A DNA stretch of 62,837 nt from Rhizobium tibeticum (GCF_900110205.1 NZ_FOCV01000035.1:1-62837), one strand, 5' to 3'. Counted from the first letter of the stretch, positions 26,718-35,992 are shown. The notes: generated from the letters alone by a model not told the origin. Program-made: numbers and translations.

Positions 26718-27353
26718 TCAAATCCCAGGCCACGGTGCACTCCGGCCGGTGAGATCGATACTCGCGGCTATGGACACTGCCTCGGCCAGCGATCCTACTC
26801 CGAGCTTCTCCATAACCTGATGGCGGTGCACCTTCACTGTCCGCTCCGATATGCCAAGGGTATAGGCGATCTGCTTATTGAGCTTGCCACGAATGATCAG
26901 CCCGAAGACTTCCGCTTCGCGCGCGCTCAAGCTCGCCACCAATGTCCTCAGTTCCTGAAGACGCTCGTGCTCGGCCCGTCGCCTTTCATATTGAGCCAGC
27001 GCTCGATCGATCGCCTCCATCAGCACCGCCGCCGGGCTAGGCTTTTCCAAGAAGTCCTGTGCGCCTGCTTTCATTGCGTCGACGCCGGCCTTTATGTCTC
27101 CTTCGCCCGTGAGGAACACGACCGGGATAAGAGGTGCAAGCTCGGACAGTCGATGTTGAACTTGCGGCCCGGATAAGCCGGGCATCTGCAAGTCAAGGAG
27201 AACGCAGCCGGGTTCGCAATCTGGAAGGCGGTCGAGAAACTGGTCTCCAGATTCATAGGTTTCAACCTTGAGACCATAGGCTGAGAGGAGCCGTGCAGTC
27301 GCCGTTCGGAAGGATTCGTCGTCATCGACGATGTGGATGACCGGTTTCATCAA
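26718..27353 (-). CDS. FixJ-family two-component response regulator
   Basis: The 211-residue regulator has a receiver at 1-120 (HIVDDDESF, phospho-acceptor in LLDLQMPG, FLTGEG, LEKP). A LuxR-type helix-turn-helix follows at about 140-200 (LSAREAEVFGLI, NKQIAYTLGISERTVKVHRH). Its ATG overlaps the kinase stop (ATGA), so the two are translationally coupled and form a cognate pair. Candidate targets are the surrounding envelope genes. Repeated ACACC/GGTGT half-sites lie upstream of the kinase gene. Confidence 0.93.
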   Translation of the reverse strand: MMKPVIHIVDDDESFRTATARLLSAYGLKVETYESGDQFLDRLPDCEPGCVLLDLQMPGLSGPQVQHRLSELAPLIPVVFLTGEGDIKAGVDAMKAGAQDFLEKPSPAAVLMEAIDRALAQYERRRAEHERLQELRTLVASLSAREAEVFGLIIRGKLNKQIAYTLGISERTVKVHRHQVMEKLGVGSLAEAVSIAASIDLTGRSAPWPGI

Positions 27354-29239
27354 CCTTGCTCCCCCCGTCGGGCGAGAGGCAGGACCACCCGGAAGATGGC
27401 GCCGCCTTCGGGCTGGTTATCTGCAGAGATCGTGCCGCCGTATGTTTCGACAATGGCGCGCGCGATGGAAAGACCCAAGCCTGTCCCCGCTTGCTTGGTT
27501 GTGTAGAACGGCTCGAAGATGCTGGACAGACGCTCTTCCGGTATTCCGTTGCCTGTGTCGGCCACACTGAGTTCAGCCTTCTCTTTCTCAAGTCCTGTCG
27601 CGAACGTCAGAATTCTCCTGGCAGAATCGGCGTCAGTCATGGCGTCCATCGCATTGGTCGCAAGATTAAGGACGACCTGCTGCACATGAACTTTGTCTGC
27701 CCGTACCGGCAGCTCGGTCGTCGGCCGATTTGTATCGAGGGTAATCCCTCTGCGTTCGGCCTCACCATGAATGATGTGGATCGCGTTCGACGTGACGTCG
27801 TTCAGGTCGAACTCCTGCCAATCGATCTCGCTCCTCTTCTTGAGCAGCCCTCTCATCCGGCCAATGATATCCCCCGCCCGCTGATCGTCCTCCTGGATAT
27901 CGAGCAGGATTTGCTGGATCAACTCCAGATCCGGGCTGCCGTTTCGAAGCAACTCGGAGGCCGCCTCGGCATTGTTTCGAATGGCCGACAGCGGCTGGTT
28001 CAGTTCGTGGGCGATCGACGACGACAGAGCCCCAGCCGTTGCGGACTGGTTGAGGTGAACAGCTTCGAGCAGGTGAAGTCGTGACCGGCTCTCCGCATCA
28101 TGACGGCGGCGTCGCTCGAGCAGGAGGAGAGCGATAACACCAGCCTGCATCAAGACAACACCAAATGCTCCCGTCACTGCCAACCAGTGCTCTTCCCAGA
28201 GGCTCCTCTCCTTGTACATCTGGATGGTGTCCGCAGGCAGGTTCCGCTCTGCAAGCCCCCAACGCCGGAGCTGTCGAGCATCTACGATGTTTGTCTGGGG
28301 TGCTTGTATATCCGAGACCGGCCGACCCGCTATGACATCGACGACAAGATTTCCGACGGTTCGTCCCAAACTGTCAAATGTGACGGTATTGCCGCCGACG
28401 ACGCCGTGGTCGATGTAGGTCTGATAGGGCCCATAGACAGGTGCGCTGGCCGTTGCCGCGATCTGCCTGATCGCTTCGCGCGGGATGAAATTCCGCCCCG
28501 CCCGATCCTTAAAGACCGTCAACGCCAGGATGATACTGTCGGAGGGGACGTCAGATGCGCGTTCGATAAACTCCTCGATCGTCAAATCTTCCAGGTACGT
28601 CGTTTCGTATGACTTGGAGAACTCGTCGAGATCTGCGCGCGCCGTCGCCAACCATCCCCGGTCGAACTCCGACGATCCACCGATGATGTAAAGGTGACGG
28701 GCATTGGGCTGCAGTTTGCGGGCCATTTCGGCCGTCTTCAGAATATCGAATGTCGTGAACGCCCCGACCACATCATCTGGTAAATCGATGTTCTCCGCGG
28801 TGGAGTTGCCGAAACCGGCCGCGACTATCTTCGCATCGGGAGCAATCGCGCTGCGGTTCGTCGATATGAAGCTGGCAGACTCCTTGCCGAGTGCGACGAT
28901 CACATCCGGGCGACGAGGGGCGTACTTCTGCGCCAGGTATCGTCCCATGCGTGCGACATGATCGGCTTCCGGAAACCTCGACAGATCCAGAAACTCTGAA
29001 AACAGATCGATCTTGCCATCTGTCGCTTCCAGCAGGCGGCTGCGCAACGCTTCTCCGGCAGACGTCGTTGCCGCGATCCGCTCATCATAGGGATAAAGTA
29101 TGAGAACCCGCGGCGGCCGATCGAGGAGTGCGGGCGACGTATCTTGAGTGACACCGTAGGAGTTCGAAGCAATCAGCAGGAGCGACGCCAGCAAGGGACC
29201 AGCGCATCGCAATCGACCTTCCCCCTTGCCCAAGGCCAT
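27350..29239 (-). CDS. Sensor histidine kinase with ABC substrate-binding-like sensor domain
   Basis: The 629-residue membrane kinase begins with a signal/anchor (about 10-30). A periplasmic domain follows at about 40-330 resembling the ABC_sub_bind family (RVLILYPYDERI, DVIVALGKESA, VVGGNTVTFDSLGR). Next come a membrane helix at about 360-385, the phosphorylation histidine in SIAHELNQPLSAIRNNAEAA, and an HATPase domain with N box LNLATNAMDAM and G boxes DTGNGIPEE and GTGLGLSIARA. The substrate-binding-like module implies direct sensing of a periplasmic small molecule. ATG 29239 has GAGGGTGG upstream. It is coupled to the FixJ-type regulator. Confidence 0.92.
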   Translation of the reverse strand: MALGKGEGRLRCAGPLLASLLLIASNSYGVTQDTSPALLDRPPRVLILYPYDERIAATTSAGEALRSRLLEATDGKIDLFSEFLDLSRFPEADHVARMGRYLAQKYAPRRPDVIVALGKESASFISTNRSAIAPDAKIVAAGFGNSTAENIDLPDDVVGAFTTFDILKTAEMARKLQPNARHLYIIGGSSEFDRGWLATARADLDEFSKSYETTYLEDLTIEEFIERASDVPSDSIILALTVFKDRAGRNFIPREAIRQIAATASAPVYGPYQTYIDHGVVGGNTVTFDSLGRTVGNLVVDVIAGRPVSDIQAPQTNIVDARQLRRWGLAERNLPADTIQMYKERSLWEEHWLAVTGAFGVVLMQAGVIALLLLERRRRHDAESRSRLHLLEAVHLNQSATAGALSSSIAHELNQPLSAIRNNAEAASELLRNGSPDLELIQQILLDIQEDDQRAGDIIGRMRGLLKKRSEIDWQEFDLNDVTSNAIHIIHGEAERRGITLDTNRPTTELPVRADKVHVQQVVLNLATNAMDAMTDADSARRILTFATGLEKEKAELSVADTGNGIPEERLSSIFEPFYTTKQAGTGLGLSIARAIVETYGGTISADNQPEGGAIFRVVLPLARRGEQG

Positions 29240-29268
29240 TGGTCCACCCTCAAAGCTTTGCGACGATA

Positions 29269-29305
29269 ACACCTTCTTGGTGTGGTGTCATCCGTTGCAA
29301 ACACC
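29269..29305. promoter_or_regulatory. Cluster of ACACC/GGTGT half-sites
   Basis: ACACC (29269-29273), GGTGT (29279-29283), GGTGT (29284-29288) and ACACC (29301-29305) lie within 37 bp in the divergent region between the kinase and the HAD gene. They form two inverted repeats of the same half-site, as expected for a dimeric regulator. The FixJ-type regulator is the natural candidate; this is inference. Confidence 0.45.
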
Positions 29306-29437
29306 ACTATTGATTGCCTTAGGATCCCGACGATTCCCCAAAGTGCAATATCGGAGGGCGATCACATTCGCTAGAGTTGGGCCGCGCCGGGGCGGAGTGC
29401 AATTCGCCGGGCGCTCTCTCACTTGAAGGTACACCCG

Positions 29438-30448
29438 ATGTTCACTATCCGCCACCTCATCAAATCGGCACGCGATGTGATTCCGGTTGTCATCGCAGCA
29501 CTTTTCCTCACGGCGTCCGCGTATGCACAAAGCGATCCCCTGCCCTCCTGGAACGACACCGGTCCGAAACAGGCGATAGTCTCCTTCGTCGAGAGGGTGT
29601 CCAAACAGGGCTCGACCGATTTCGTCCTGGAGCCCGAACGGATTGCAGTATTCGACAATGATGGGACCCTTTGGGTCGAGCATCCCATGTACACCCAACT
29701 GGCCTTCGCCTTGGACCGCGTGAAGACGCTCGCGCCGCAGCATCCTGAATGGAAAAGCGTCCAGCCGTTCAAGGCGGTGCTCGACGGCGACATGAAAACC
29801 CTTGCCGCATCGGGCGAAAAAGGCCTTCTGGAACTCATCATGGTCACCCATGCGGGAATGACGACTGAGGATTTCCAGAAGGTCGTGACCGACTGGCTTT
29901 CCACGGCACGCGATCCTCGATTCAAGCGACCCTACACCGAGCTCGTCTACCAGCCGATGGTCGAACTGCTGTCCTACCTGCGCGCCAACGGCTTCAAGAC
30001 CTACATCGTGTCGGGTGGCGGCGTAGAGTTCATGCGGCCATGGACGGAGAAGGTCTACGGCGTCCCGCCAGAGCAGGTCATCGGTTCCTCGATCAAGACG
30101 GAGTTCAAGATGCAGGACGACATGCCGACTTTGCGCCGCCTGCCAGAGGTCAACTTCATCGACGACAAGGCGGGCAAGCCGGTCGGGATCAACCAGGAGA
30201 TCGGCCGGCGGCCGATTGCAGCGTTCGGCAATTCCGACGGCGATCTCGAAATGCTCCAATGGACAACGATGGCGGGTGCGCCGGCGCGTCTCGGGATGCT
30301 TGTTCATCACACCGATGCGGAGCGCGAATACGCCTACGACCGTAAGACCGATTTCGGACGTCTCGACAAGGCGCTGGACGCGGCCGCGATCACCGGCTGG
30401 ACCGTCGTCGACATGAAGAACGACTGGAAGCAGATCTTCAAGAACTAG
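29438..30448 (+). CDS. Secreted HAD-superfamily phosphatase-like protein
   Basis: The 336-residue protein has a signal peptide (hydrophobic VIPVVIAALFLTASAYA). HAD motifs follow: motif I FDNDGTLW (nucleophile and acid aspartates, about 72), motif II IVSGGG (about 196) and motif IV FGNSDGDLEM (about 271). It resembles the phosphoserine-phosphatase-like branch, but a periplasmic location suggests hydrolysis of an extracellular phosphate ester. ATG 29438 is chosen over an upstream TTG. The gene is divergent from the sensor kinase and so may be controlled by it. Confidence 0.88.
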   Translation: MFTIRHLIKSARDVIPVVIAALFLTASAYAQSDPLPSWNDTGPKQAIVSFVERVSKQGSTDFVLEPERIAVFDNDGTLWVEHPMYTQLAFALDRVKTLAPQHPEWKSVQPFKAVLDGDMKTLAASGEKGLLELIMVTHAGMTTEDFQKVVTDWLSTARDPRFKRPYTELVYQPMVELLSYLRANGFKTYIVSGGGVEFMRPWTEKVYGVPPEQVIGSSIKTEFKMQDDMPTLRRLPEVNFIDDKAGKPVGINQEIGRRPIAAFGNSDGDLEMLQWTTMAGAPARLGMLVHHTDAEREYAYDRKTDFGRLDKALDAAAITGWTVVDMKNDWKQIFKN

Positions 30449-30560
30449 GACTGTGTGCGCCTCGGCTGGGCGGCTTGCCTAACGCTTGTGACATCAGACT
30501 TCAACAACGTGCATTAAGGTGACGGGCTTCCTGCCCGTTCCAACTGGGAGGATATTCGCC

Positions 30561-31394
30561 ATGAAAGTCGACCGTCTCACCACGCTCATCTTCGCCGGAA
30601 GTTTCGCCCTGGCCTCCGCTGGCTTTGCGCAGGACGCCCCGAAGAAGCCGCACGTACCGCTCGAAAAGGCAATTGGCCAAGTCACGCCAACAGGTCCGGT
30701 GCCGTCATTGGCAGTGATCAATTCGGCTGGCGCCAAAATCGAAAACGGAAAGCTCATTCTGACTGGCGTCTCGGCCAATTCGATCGTCTTCGCCGACCGG
30801 CCGGTGCGAGCTGCCGGGCATGTGATGACTGAACAGTTCATTATGCAGTGGGACGACGGCAAGGACAATTTCGCCGTCGATCCTCCGAACGCAACAGTGT
30901 CGGTGCTGGGCGGGGACGGATCGGATGTCAGCGACGCCGTCGTCACGCTGAAGGGGCCGAAACTCGACGGCACGACACTGACATTCGATATCGCCATTCT
31001 GGAGGGAAGCCTAAGCGGTGCGACCGGACCCGCGGCCCTCTTCATCGATCACTTCGGTGGAAGTTTCGGTGGAGGGGGTTTCGGCGGTGGCGGCTTTGGT
31101 GGCGGCAGCTTCGGCGGAGGCGGTTTCCGCGGCGGAGACTTCGCGGGAGGTGATTTCCGCGGCGGCTACCGCGGAGACGACGTCCATATCGGCGACACCA
31201 ACATCAACCGTGTGGGAGGTACCTACTGGCATGCGCCTGTCTACCACGGGGCCTGGTATCGCGGTGCTCCCGTCGCGGCGGGCGTGGTGGCCGGCGCGGC
31301 CATTGGAGCGGCAGCAGCGCGCCCCTACTACTACAATTCCTACTACAACAACAATCAGCAATGCGGCTACTACCCCTTCCCGCCTTGCTATTGA
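30561..31394 (+). CDS. Secreted glycine-rich repeat protein
   Basis: The 277-residue protein has a signal peptide (about 1-24, ending GFAQD) and a folded-looking domain (about 25-160). A glycine-rich stretch then repeats GGGGFGG/GGDFRGG units (about 165-210), followed by a Tyr/Asn/Pro-rich C-terminus (YYYNSYYNNNQQCGYYPFPP). A GGGAGGA ribosome site precedes ATG 30561. Such low-complexity tails are typical of cell-surface or envelope proteins. I do not recognise the N-terminal domain. It lies between the secreted HAD protein and an outer-membrane protein in the same direction. Confidence 0.85.
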   Translation: MKVDRLTTLIFAGSFALASAGFAQDAPKKPHVPLEKAIGQVTPTGPVPSLAVINSAGAKIENGKLILTGVSANSIVFADRPVRAAGHVMTEQFIMQWDDGKDNFAVDPPNATVSVLGGDGSDVSDAVVTLKGPKLDGTTLTFDIAILEGSLSGATGPAALFIDHFGGSFGGGGFGGGGFGGGSFGGGGFRGGDFAGGDFRGGYRGDDVHIGDTNINRVGGTYWHAPVYHGAWYRGAPVAAGVVAGAAIGAAAARPYYYNSYYNNNQQCGYYPFPPCY

Positions 31395-31409
31395 TCTTCA
31401 ACCAGAGAC

Positions 31410-31429
31410 ACGCCGCCCTGGCGGCGTTT
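31410..31429 (+). terminator. Hairpin with T-tract after the glycine-rich gene
   Basis: ACGCCGCC and GGCGGCGT form a GC-rich inverted repeat with a very short loop, followed by TTTC, 16 bp after the stop codon. The T-run is short, so termination may be partial. Confidence 0.5.
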
Positions 31430-31600
31430 CACTGGCCCAGCAAGAGACAGGCAAGACTGAGGCCGGGAAGCCACAGCTTCAGGTATTCTGCCTCGCCAGC
31501 AACCCCAAATAGGTGTTTCAGGTTGCCGGAACCCACTTCCTGTTACACAGTCTCGACTCGGAAGCAGCGCTAGGGCGGCAAACGAGATCGGGGGATTCTC

Positions 31601-32389
31601 ATGAAAGCCATTCACTTGCATGCGATTGTCTTGCTAGCCGGCGTCACAGCCGCATCGTTCGGCAATGCCGCCGATCTCACACCGCTCGCGCCCGAAGCGA
31701 AGACGGTCGAGACCCGGAGCGGCTGGGAATTCACGGTCGCGCCTTACTTCTGGGCTGCCGGAATTTCCGGGAACGTACGGCAATTCGGGCTTCCCGAGGT
31801 CGACATCGATTCCGATTTCGGCGACATTCTCGACAATCTCGACTTCGCCTTCATGGCTACGGCCGAAGCAAGATATGACCGCTACAGCATCGTCGGCGAC
31901 GTAATCTACGTCAAGCTGGGTGCCGATGCGCACACGCCCCGCGGCATCTTCGCTGACAGCGTCGGGGTGACTTCGGAGACCTTTGCGGGACTTCTCGGCG
32001 TGGGTTACGCCGTACTCGAAGATCAAAATGGCCACCTTGACGTGTTTGGCGGCATGAAAGTCTGGTCGGTCGAGACGGATATCTCCTTCAACGGCGGACT
32101 TCTGGCCGGTGTGGAGCGGGAAGACAGCGCAACGTGGGTGGACGCCGTCGTCGGGCTGCGCGGGAACTACTTCTTCACCCCGGAAATCTATGTCACGGGA
32201 TGGGGGCTGGTGGGTGGCGGCGGTGCCGACGTCGACTGGGACGTGGGCCTCGGCCTCGGCTACAAGTTCAACGACACCATCTCGGCGGTGGCCGGGTACC
32301 GCGCACTAGGCGTCAACTACGAGAACGACGGGTTTGTCTTCGACGTCGTCCAGCAGGGCCCGATCATAGGGGTATCCTTCCACTTCTAG
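31601..32389 (+). CDS. Outer-membrane beta-barrel protein
   Basis: The 262-residue protein has a signal peptide (ending near GNAADL). It then shows alternating hydrophobic and polar strands rich in aromatic and glycine residues, and ends in phenylalanine (SFHF), the signature for outer-membrane insertion. Segments such as WEFTVAPYFWAAGISG resemble 8-stranded barrel proteins annotated only as outer-membrane proteins in rhizobia. The function is unknown. It follows the glycine-rich protein on the same strand after about 200 bp. Confidence 0.82.
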   Translation: MKAIHLHAIVLLAGVTAASFGNAADLTPLAPEAKTVETRSGWEFTVAPYFWAAGISGNVRQFGLPEVDIDSDFGDILDNLDFAFMATAEARYDRYSIVGDVIYVKLGADAHTPRGIFADSVGVTSETFAGLLGVGYAVLEDQNGHLDVFGGMKVWSVETDISFNGGLLAGVEREDSATWVDAVVGLRGNYFFTPEIYVTGWGLVGGGGADVDWDVGLGLGYKFNDTISAVAGYRALGVNYENDGFVFDVVQQGPIIGVSFHF

Positions 32390-32426
32390 CATGCCGCTGC
32401 AGCCTGCGGTGACACAAGTTTGCTTG

Positions 32427-32858
32427 TCATCTTTCCCGGTGATCGTCGTGCTCACCTTGCGAAAGCCTGACGTCCTGCAGGAGTCGGAAGAGCGACGCGG
32501 CCAGGAAGCAGAGTGCCGCGATGAAGAGGACGGCGGCTCCCGGTTCGTGGCGATATCCCATGAAGGCGACGACGAAACCGAACAGAAGCAGAAACGTCAC
32601 GCCAATTCCGGCCAGAACAGACAGGTGCAACGCGCTGTTCAAGAGGCGTTCCCGTTTCCTCAACTCCCCGATTTCCGCCTTCAACCAGGCTCGAGCGACG
32701 TCACTTTCATCAATCTCGCGGAGGCTTCTGATCCGTTGCGTCACGCCGGCGATCCGATTGACCAGCACCGCCACCATGGCCGCGACGCCATTGAGCATGA
32801 ACGCCGGCGCGACCGCGTGATTGATCATTGTTGAAAGCTGATCAGGTTCGACAGACAT
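32427..32858 (-). CDS. DUF2721 family membrane protein
   Basis: This protein of about 143 residues has three hydrophobic helices (about 15-35, 75-100 and 105-125) and the DUF2721 pattern with AVAPAFMLNGVAAMVAVLVN at the start. A short charged linker REIDESDVARAWLKAE lies between helices. Translation starts at ATG 32858, chosen because the longer frame upstream lacks family similarity. The role of DUF2721 is unknown. It is convergent with the outer-membrane protein gene. Confidence 0.8.
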   Translation of the reverse strand: MSVEPDQLSTMINHAVAPAFMLNGVAAMVAVLVNRIAGVTQRIRSLREIDESDVARAWLKAEIGELRKRERLLNSALHLSVLAGIGVTFLLLFGFVVAFMGYRHEPGAAVLFIAALCFLAASLFRLLQDVRLSQGEHDDHRER

Positions 32859-33122
32859 ACCAGTGCCTTCGATGGATGGACCGGGCGGAGCATAAGAACT
32901 ACCGTACAAGATTGAGATTGATGAGTTGAAACCCTTCGATTGTCGGCCGCGTCGGGTGACCAGCATCGATTGGCCATTCCTTTCCGACTCCCATCGGCGG
33001 TGAACGTCGCTGCGGCGACCAGCATCAGCCTTTTTTGCATCATGCAAAATCCTTGAGCGGTTGAAGCCATTTACGCTGACGTCCGATGTCGACCCTGTCG
33101 ATGCCAATCGTTGCGGAGAAGC

Positions 33123-33782
33123 TTATGGAATGACATTGACTGCACGCGCGGCCACGAGGACGAGCGTCAGGAGCGAAATCACGCTTTCGAGCATCATAAG
33201 CGCCTTCGCGCGTTGGGTGAGTGGCAGCACGTCGGTGGGACTGAAAGCGGTCGCCGTATTGAACGCGAGAGACAGGTAGTCGATGAAAAGCGGTCGCCAA
33301 TCCGGCGCCGCGACGTCGGGAGTTGAAGCCTGAGGAAAGAGCCAGTCGGGTCTCCTTGCTATCCCACGCGCAATACGCGATGGGCCACCCGCGTCGATCT
33401 GCCAATAGAGCAGCGAGAAGGTGAGCACGTTGGTGATCCAGATGGTAAATGACGACGTCAACAACGATACTGATCGCGTCTCGGGCGGGTGCACGGTGAT
33501 GATCCCGATCATATCTGCGAGTTCCGCTGCCGTATTGCCTGCGTAAACACTGGCAAGCAGCATGATCGCAACGCGCTCGATACGCAGCCAGGCAGCGTTG
33601 TCAGTCGCCAGCGTCACCATGACCATTGGAACGATAGCTGCCACCAGGACCGCGTATGATACCAATCGCGGCATGGCGTAGACATGGTGCGGCAGCACCT
33701 CCAAAAGGGCGAACACTGCAAGTATCGCCACCACCGGAGGCCATCGAGGTTCGTCACGACCTGCTTGGATGACATCGCTCAT
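33123..33782 (-). CDS. Membrane protein with degenerate ion-channel-like C-terminal region
   Basis: The 219-residue protein has about five or six hydrophobic helices. Near the end, AFNTATAFSPTDVLPLTQRA resembles the pore-helix region of two-TM channel proteins but lacks the TxGxGD filter. It is therefore probably not a potassium channel. I know it only as a conserved hypothetical membrane protein of rhizobia. It is downstream of sulfatase 2 on the same strand, separated by a very stable UUCG stem-loop (33827-33856). Confidence 0.72.
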   Translation of the reverse strand: MSDVIQAGRDEPRWPPVVAILAVFALLEVLPHHVYAMPRLVSYAVLVAAIVPMVMVTLATDNAAWLRIERVAIMLLASVYAGNTAAELADMIGIITVHPPETRSVSLLTSSFTIWITNVLTFSLLYWQIDAGGPSRIARGIARRPDWLFPQASTPDVAAPDWRPLFIDYLSLAFNTATAFSPTDVLPLTQRAKALMMLESVISLLTLVLVAARAVNVIP

Positions 33783-33826
33783 CGTCCCGCCCTCAGTCGG
33801 CCCCAAGGGCCTGACAGGTGAAGCAT

Positions 33827-33856
33827 GGAGCGGACGCCCCGAAGGGCGTCCGCTCC
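33827..33856 (-). promoter_or_regulatory. Very stable 13-bp stem with UUCG tetraloop
   Basis: GGAGCGGACGCCC and GGGCGTCCGCTCC pair perfectly over 13 bp with a four-base loop, which in the minus-strand transcript reads UUCG closed by C-G, an exceptionally stable tetraloop. It lies 24 bp after the sulfatase 2 stop. It lacks a T-run, so it is more likely a 3'-end stabiliser or transcription attenuator than a canonical terminator. Confidence 0.65.
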
Positions 33857-33880
33857 GACGTCGTTACGCTACTGCGCGCG

Positions 33881-35587
33881 TCAGTCGTGACCAGTCTTCA
33901 TTTCGCGGACCTGCTGCATCACTTGCTCCAGATTGTAGCTTGCAGGGCTCTGAAGCGGCGGGAAGTCGATGTAGGTCTCGAGATGCTTCAGCCACAACTG
34001 CTGGCCGATGGGCAGGATGTTCCAGTCATAGACATAGGCGGTGGACGGTGACGCGATGGCGCCGCCTGTACCGAAGAGCGTCTTCAACTGTTGACCGACC
34101 GAGGTTTCGAAGGGGTCGCGCTTGATGTTGACGACCTGCGTCCAGGCGTACGGCATCACCCCGGTAATGAAGCCAGCTGGATCGTCGGAGACCATGGCGA
34201 AGTACATCTTCCAGTTCTTGTAGCGGACAGCCGACGGCTCTTTGCCTGAATAGTACAAGAAACTGTCGCGCTTGGATGGCGACTTGCCTTCCAGGAAGTC
34301 GCGCTGGTCGATCCCGTCGAGCGTGGTCTTGACGATCCCCGGATACTTGCCCGCCTCGATCTCTGTCTTCAGGCCGTCGCCCTTCGGACCGCCTGCGATG
34401 TTCACAAACGTCGGCAGCCAGTCGAGCGCCGAGAACATGTCGTTCTTGACCGTACCGGGCTCGATGTGCCCCGGCCAGCGAACCACAAGCGGCGCCCGCA
34501 TGCCGCCTTCCCAGGTGCTGAGCTTTCCGCCCTTGAACGGCGTGGTGCCGCCATCTGGGAAGGTGATCGTCTCGGCGCCGTTATCGGTCGTGAAGACGAC
34601 GATGGTGTTGTCGAGTTCTCCCATCTCCTCGAGCCTTTTCAAAACATAGCCGATGTTGTCGTCCATCTGCTTCATGCCGGCTTCGTTAACGCCCCAGTCC
34701 TTGCCGCCGGGCTCGCCGACCATGTTCAGATATTTGTCGGGCAACACCGTCGTTATGTGCATGCGGGCCGGGTTGTACCAGACGAAGAACGGCTTTTTGG
34801 TTTTCTCGGGGTCGTTCCTGTCGAGGAAATCGATGACCTTTCCTGAGATCTCTTCGTCAATCGTCTTGGAGCGCTCAAGCGTCAGCGGGCCCTCATCCTT
34901 GCAGCTTTGGTTCGCCGGGGATCCGTCGGACGATTTGCACGCAAGCATCGGACGCGGCGGCGTCAGGCAGGTCGTGGTCTTCGGGTCGACGGACGCCGGG
35001 TCTTCCGTTAAGCCGGGGATCGGCGTGTTTCTGCAAGGTGGCGCGATCCCCTGCTCGGTTGAGGTCTTGTTGATGTCGGGGAAGCTCACCCCCTGCATGG
35101 CGTCGAGGTGATAGAGGTAGCCCCAAAATTCCTGGAACCCGTGTGCCGTCGGCAGGGATTCGGTGGTATCTCCGAGATGGTTCTTGCCGAACTCACCTGT
35201 CGAGTAACCGAGATCATACAGGAACTTGGCGAGGTGAGGCGTGCCGGCCCTCAGGTAGGACGGGCTTCCGGGAATCTCCGGTAGAACCATGCCGACGCGC
35301 ACCGGCTGCATGCCGGTGATGAACGCAGTCCGCCCTGCCGTGCAGCTCTGCTCGGCATAATAGGTCATGAACTTCGCTCCTTCCCGGCCGATGCGGTCGA
35401 TATTGGGTGTTTCACCGACCGCGAGACCTTGGTGATAGATGCTCGGCTGCATCCATCCAATGTCGTCACCCATGATGAACAGGATGTTGGGCTTCCTGGT
35501 CTCCTGCGCATGTATTGCCGCCGTGCTCGCCAACAGGCTGCCCGCGACCGCCATTGCTGCCGTGAAGAACTTCGTAGTCCGTCTCAT
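33881..35587 (-). CDS. Arylsulfatase 2 (periplasmic, CTAGR motif)
   Basis: This 568-residue sulfatase has a signal peptide (FFTAAMAVAGSLLASTAAIHA), the metal site start NILFIMGDDIGWMQ (about 33) and the catalytic segment SCTAGRTAFITG (about 79). The motif is the C-x-A-x-R variant of the usual C-x-P-x-R. An insertion with several cysteines spans about 190-235, and FTTDNGAET gives later metal ligands. ATG 35587 has GGGAGG upstream. It is divergent from the broken formylglycine-generating enzyme gene, its expected activator. Confidence 0.9.
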   Translation of the reverse strand: MRRTTKFFTAAMAVAGSLLASTAAIHAQETRKPNILFIMGDDIGWMQPSIYHQGLAVGETPNIDRIGREGAKFMTYYAEQSCTAGRTAFITGMQPVRVGMVLPEIPGSPSYLRAGTPHLAKFLYDLGYSTGEFGKNHLGDTTESLPTAHGFQEFWGYLYHLDAMQGVSFPDINKTSTEQGIAPPCRNTPIPGLTEDPASVDPKTTTCLTPPRPMLACKSSDGSPANQSCKDEGPLTLERSKTIDEEISGKVIDFLDRNDPEKTKKPFFVWYNPARMHITTVLPDKYLNMVGEPGGKDWGVNEAGMKQMDDNIGYVLKRLEEMGELDNTIVVFTTDNGAETITFPDGGTTPFKGGKLSTWEGGMRAPLVVRWPGHIEPGTVKNDMFSALDWLPTFVNIAGGPKGDGLKTEIEAGKYPGIVKTTLDGIDQRDFLEGKSPSKRDSFLYYSGKEPSAVRYKNWKMYFAMVSDDPAGFITGVMPYAWTQVVNIKRDPFETSVGQQLKTLFGTGGAIASPSTAYVYDWNILPIGQQLWLKHLETYIDFPPLQSPASYNLEQVMQQVREMKTGHD

Positions 35588-35992
35588 TTCTAATGCCTCC
35601 CTCAGGGGGCCGCCACATGGACGACCAAGGTTGGTTGAAAGACGAGTCAAAGCAAAAGAGGGTTTGTCGCAGCGACGACGTCCAAGTTTACTGACCAGCA
35701 AATTGGACAGATCATTTCGGTAGAGACGCGGCTCCTCAGCCCGCATGGTGACCCTCGACTTGCGGAAGAGGACTTTCCACTCTTCCATCCATTTTCTACA
35801 TTGTATTAGCGTCAGCAGATATTGCCCTTTGGGGAATCCGTCGTGACGAGGCTGCGAGTTGTCAGCGATCGGAGCCGTCCCCGACGCGTTCCCTCCGACC
35901 GGATAACAACCTCCCTAAAGGACAATACGCAGCGACCGAGGCCGCATGTCACATGGATCCTCACAGTGGACGTTCCAGCAGTGGGCAGGGCC
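35588..35992. other. Divergent intergenic region, sulfatase 2 / FGE pseudogene
   Basis: About 400 bp that should contain both promoters. Open frames extend into it from each side without similarity to the proteins. No clear palindrome or sigma-factor box stood out on reading. Confidence 0.4.

Noticed and set aside
33123..33782. Potassium channel
   Set aside because: The pore-like segment lacks the TxGxGD selectivity filter.
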